Of a stretch of DNA of 64,000 bases, positions 62,488-64,000 are shown in pieces (the first letter of the stretch is position 1; each line of letters begins with the position of its first letter). Position numbers and translations under genes: made by a program. The DNA comes from Polynucleobacter sp. (GTDB taxonomy: Bacteria > Pseudomonadota > Gammaproteobacteria > Burkholderiales > Burkholderiaceae). The DNA is taken from contig JAHEBW010000004.1 in NCBI GenBank assembly GCA_024642065.1, forward strand, positions 1 to 64,000, read 5' to 3'. The notes beneath the pieces are model-generated. The model ran no database searches, had not been told where the DNA came from, and was given only the letters and a program-made list of their open reading frames with translations.

Positions 62488-64000
62488 ATGAGGGTTCTTA
62501 GTCTCATTCCACCGATGACGCAGTTAAATACGCCGTATCCTTCAACGGCTTATATCACTGGTTTTTTACGTTCACGACATATTGATGCAATCCAAGATGA
62601 TTTAGCTTTGTCTTTGGTCCTTGGGTTTTTTACAGTCGAAGGTATTGCTGAAATACATCAAGAAGCTCTCCAGGTGCCGGAAGAAAATCGGAGTGCCAGC
62701 GTCAACTTTTTCCTAGACTATTTTCTAGATTATCAACGCACCATTGAACCCACCATTAGGTTTCTCCAGGGAAAAGACAGTACTCTTAGTCATCGCATTA
62801 ATAGCCGAAGTTTTTTACCAGAGGGCCCTCGATTTGCAAGTCTAGATGTCTATGATGATGAATTCTCAGAGGACAGCTTGTCGTGGGCATTTGGTGCCTT
62901 AGGATCTGAAGATAGAGCAAGGCATCTAGCGACCCTTTACCTTAATGACTTATCAGATGTCCTACGTGATGCAGTTGACGATCGATTTGAGTTTGTTCGA
63001 TATGCTGAGTCTCTTGCTGGAAGTCAGGCATCTTTTGATCTACTAGACAGCGCTTTGGCTGCCCAGCCTACTCTAATAGATCGACATCTACAGCAATTAA
63101 CAATCTCAGCACTTTCCAAACATCAGCCTGATTTAGTACTTTTATCAGTTCCATTTCCAGGATCTGTTTATGCAGCATTGAGAATTGCTCAAACCATTAA
63201 AAACAACTATCCATCAGTAAAAATAGGATTAGGTGGGGGATTCGTAAACACAGAATTACGAGAACTAAGTGATCCTCGAGTTTTTAACTTTGTTGACTTT
63301 ATTACATTAGATTCTGGTGAGGCGCCAATCTTAGCTCTCATAGAGCACCTCACTAATAAGCGTTCAATCAATCGACTAGTAAGAACCTTTATTAGAAACG
63401 ATGAAGGGCAAGTTCAATATATTAACTGGCCTGATCCCGATATTCCGTTTGAAGATGTGGGAACAGCAACTTGGGATGGTTTGCCATTGGGTTCATATTT
63501 ATCTCTTCTAGATATGCTTAATCCGATGCATCGTCTATGGAGTGATGGTCGCTGGAATAAGCTCACCGTTGCCCATGGTTGTTACTGGAAGAAATGTAGT
63601 TTTTGCGATGTAAGCTTAGATTACATTTCTCGATATGAGACTGCGTCAGCCAGTTTGTTGGTTGACCGTATCGAACAAATTGTCGCTGAGACAGGTGAAA
63701 CCGGCTTTCACTTTGTAGATGAGGCAGCACCACCTAAAATCTTAAAAGCTTTAGCCGAAGAATTAATTAGAAGAAATGTCACCATTTCTTGGTGGGGCAA
63801 TATTCGTTTTGAAAAAACTTTCACCCCCGAGTTAGCGGAGCTGCTTGCCCAGAGTGGTTGCATTGCTATGTCGGGTGGCCTGGAAGTTGCCTCAGATCGA
63901 TTACTTGATTTAATGCAAAAAGGTGTTTCAGTTGAACAAGTGGCTCATGTCACCAAAAGTTTTTCTGATGTTGGTATCTTGGTGCATGCTTATCTCATGT
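62488..64000 (+). CDS. B12-binding-type radical SAM protein (3' truncated)
   Basis: Starts at the ATG at 62488 (MRVLSLIPPMTQLNTPYPST) and stays open to the end of the window (504 codons). The N-terminal half resembles a cobalamin-binding-type domain (LVLLSVPFPGSVYAALRIAQ ... IGLGGGFVN). The radical SAM cluster motif is HGCYWKKCSFCD, that is C-x4-C-x2-C rather than the standard C-x3-C-x2-C. Substrate unknown. An in-frame TTG at 62470 is a possible alternative start. First host gene beyond attR. Confidence 0.85.
   Translation, partial: MRVLSLIPPMTQLNTPYPSTAYITGFLRSRHIDAIQDDLALSLVLGFFTVEGIAEIHQEALQVPEENRSASVNFFLDYFLDYQRTIEPTIRFLQGKDSTLSHRINSRSFLPEGPRFASLDVYDDEFSEDSLSWAFGALGSEDRARHLATLYLNDLSDVLRDAVDDRFEFVRYAESLAGSQASFDLLDSALAAQPTLIDRHLQQLTISALSKHQPDLVLLSVPFPGSVYAALRIAQTIKNNYPSVKIGLGGGFVNTELRELSDPRVFNFVDFITLDSGEAPILALIEHLTNKRSINRLVRTFIRNDEGQVQYINWPDPDIPFEDVGTATWDGLPLGSYLSLLDMLNPMHRLWSDGRWNKLTVAHGCYWKKCSFCDVSLDYISRYETASASLLVDRIEQIVAETGETGFHFVDEAAPPKILKALAEELIRRNVTISWWGNIRFEKTFTPELAELLAQSGCIAMSGGLEVASDRLLDLMQKGVSVEQVAHVTKSFSDVGILVHAYLM

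Overview
The window looks like the chromosome of a moderately AT-rich betaproteobacterium of the Burkholderiaceae, most like Polynucleobacter. This is inferred from protein character and gene order (rpsB-tsf-pyrH-frr-uppS-cdsA-dxr-rseP-bamA-ompH-lpxD-fabZ-lpxA-lpxB-rnhB and ppsR/ppsA-smpB-ratA-rnfH-guaB-guaA); no database search was possible.

Positions 1-49177 are ordinary core genome. After a 5'-truncated deacetylase, an EamA transporter and a PbpG-type endopeptidase comes a leftward block: PPIase, a pabB-pabC fusion, Nudix, aat, bpt, pyrD and an IclR regulator. A single initiator tRNA-fMet with its own promoter and terminator follows, then kup, a secreted coiled-coil protein and radA. Next are leftward prmB-dapE-dapD, rightward smc-zipA-ligA, and leftward glnD-map. 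A long rightward block (26.6-41.4 kb) covers translation factors, isoprenoid and phospholipid precursors, outer-membrane assembly and lipid A synthesis. The last core block holds ppsR (leftward), ppsA, smpB (leftward), ratA, rnfH, guaB and guaA.

Positions about 49163-62456 are a 13.3-kb integrative element inserted at the 3' end of guaA. An 11-bp direct repeat (ATTGAGTGGGA) marks both ends and regenerates the guaA C-terminus. The element has a tyrosine integrase beside attL, a second minimal tyrosine recombinase, and a five-gene rightward module: ribbon-helix-helix-like regulator, GIY-YIG protein with a RAMA-like C-terminus, SNF2-family helicase, beta-class type III-like adenine methyltransferase, and a type III Res-like helicase-nuclease. 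A 21-bp, nearly palindromic sequence occurs in inverted orientation just before and just after this module. The right part carries small accessory genes, among them a possible HUH-type replication or mobilization protein and proteins resembling the DUF6641 and DUF6876 families. No conjugation genes are seen.

Beyond attR a 3'-truncated radical-SAM gene resumes the host chromosome. The most interesting candidate system is the helicase-methyltransferase-nuclease module with its bracketing palindromes.
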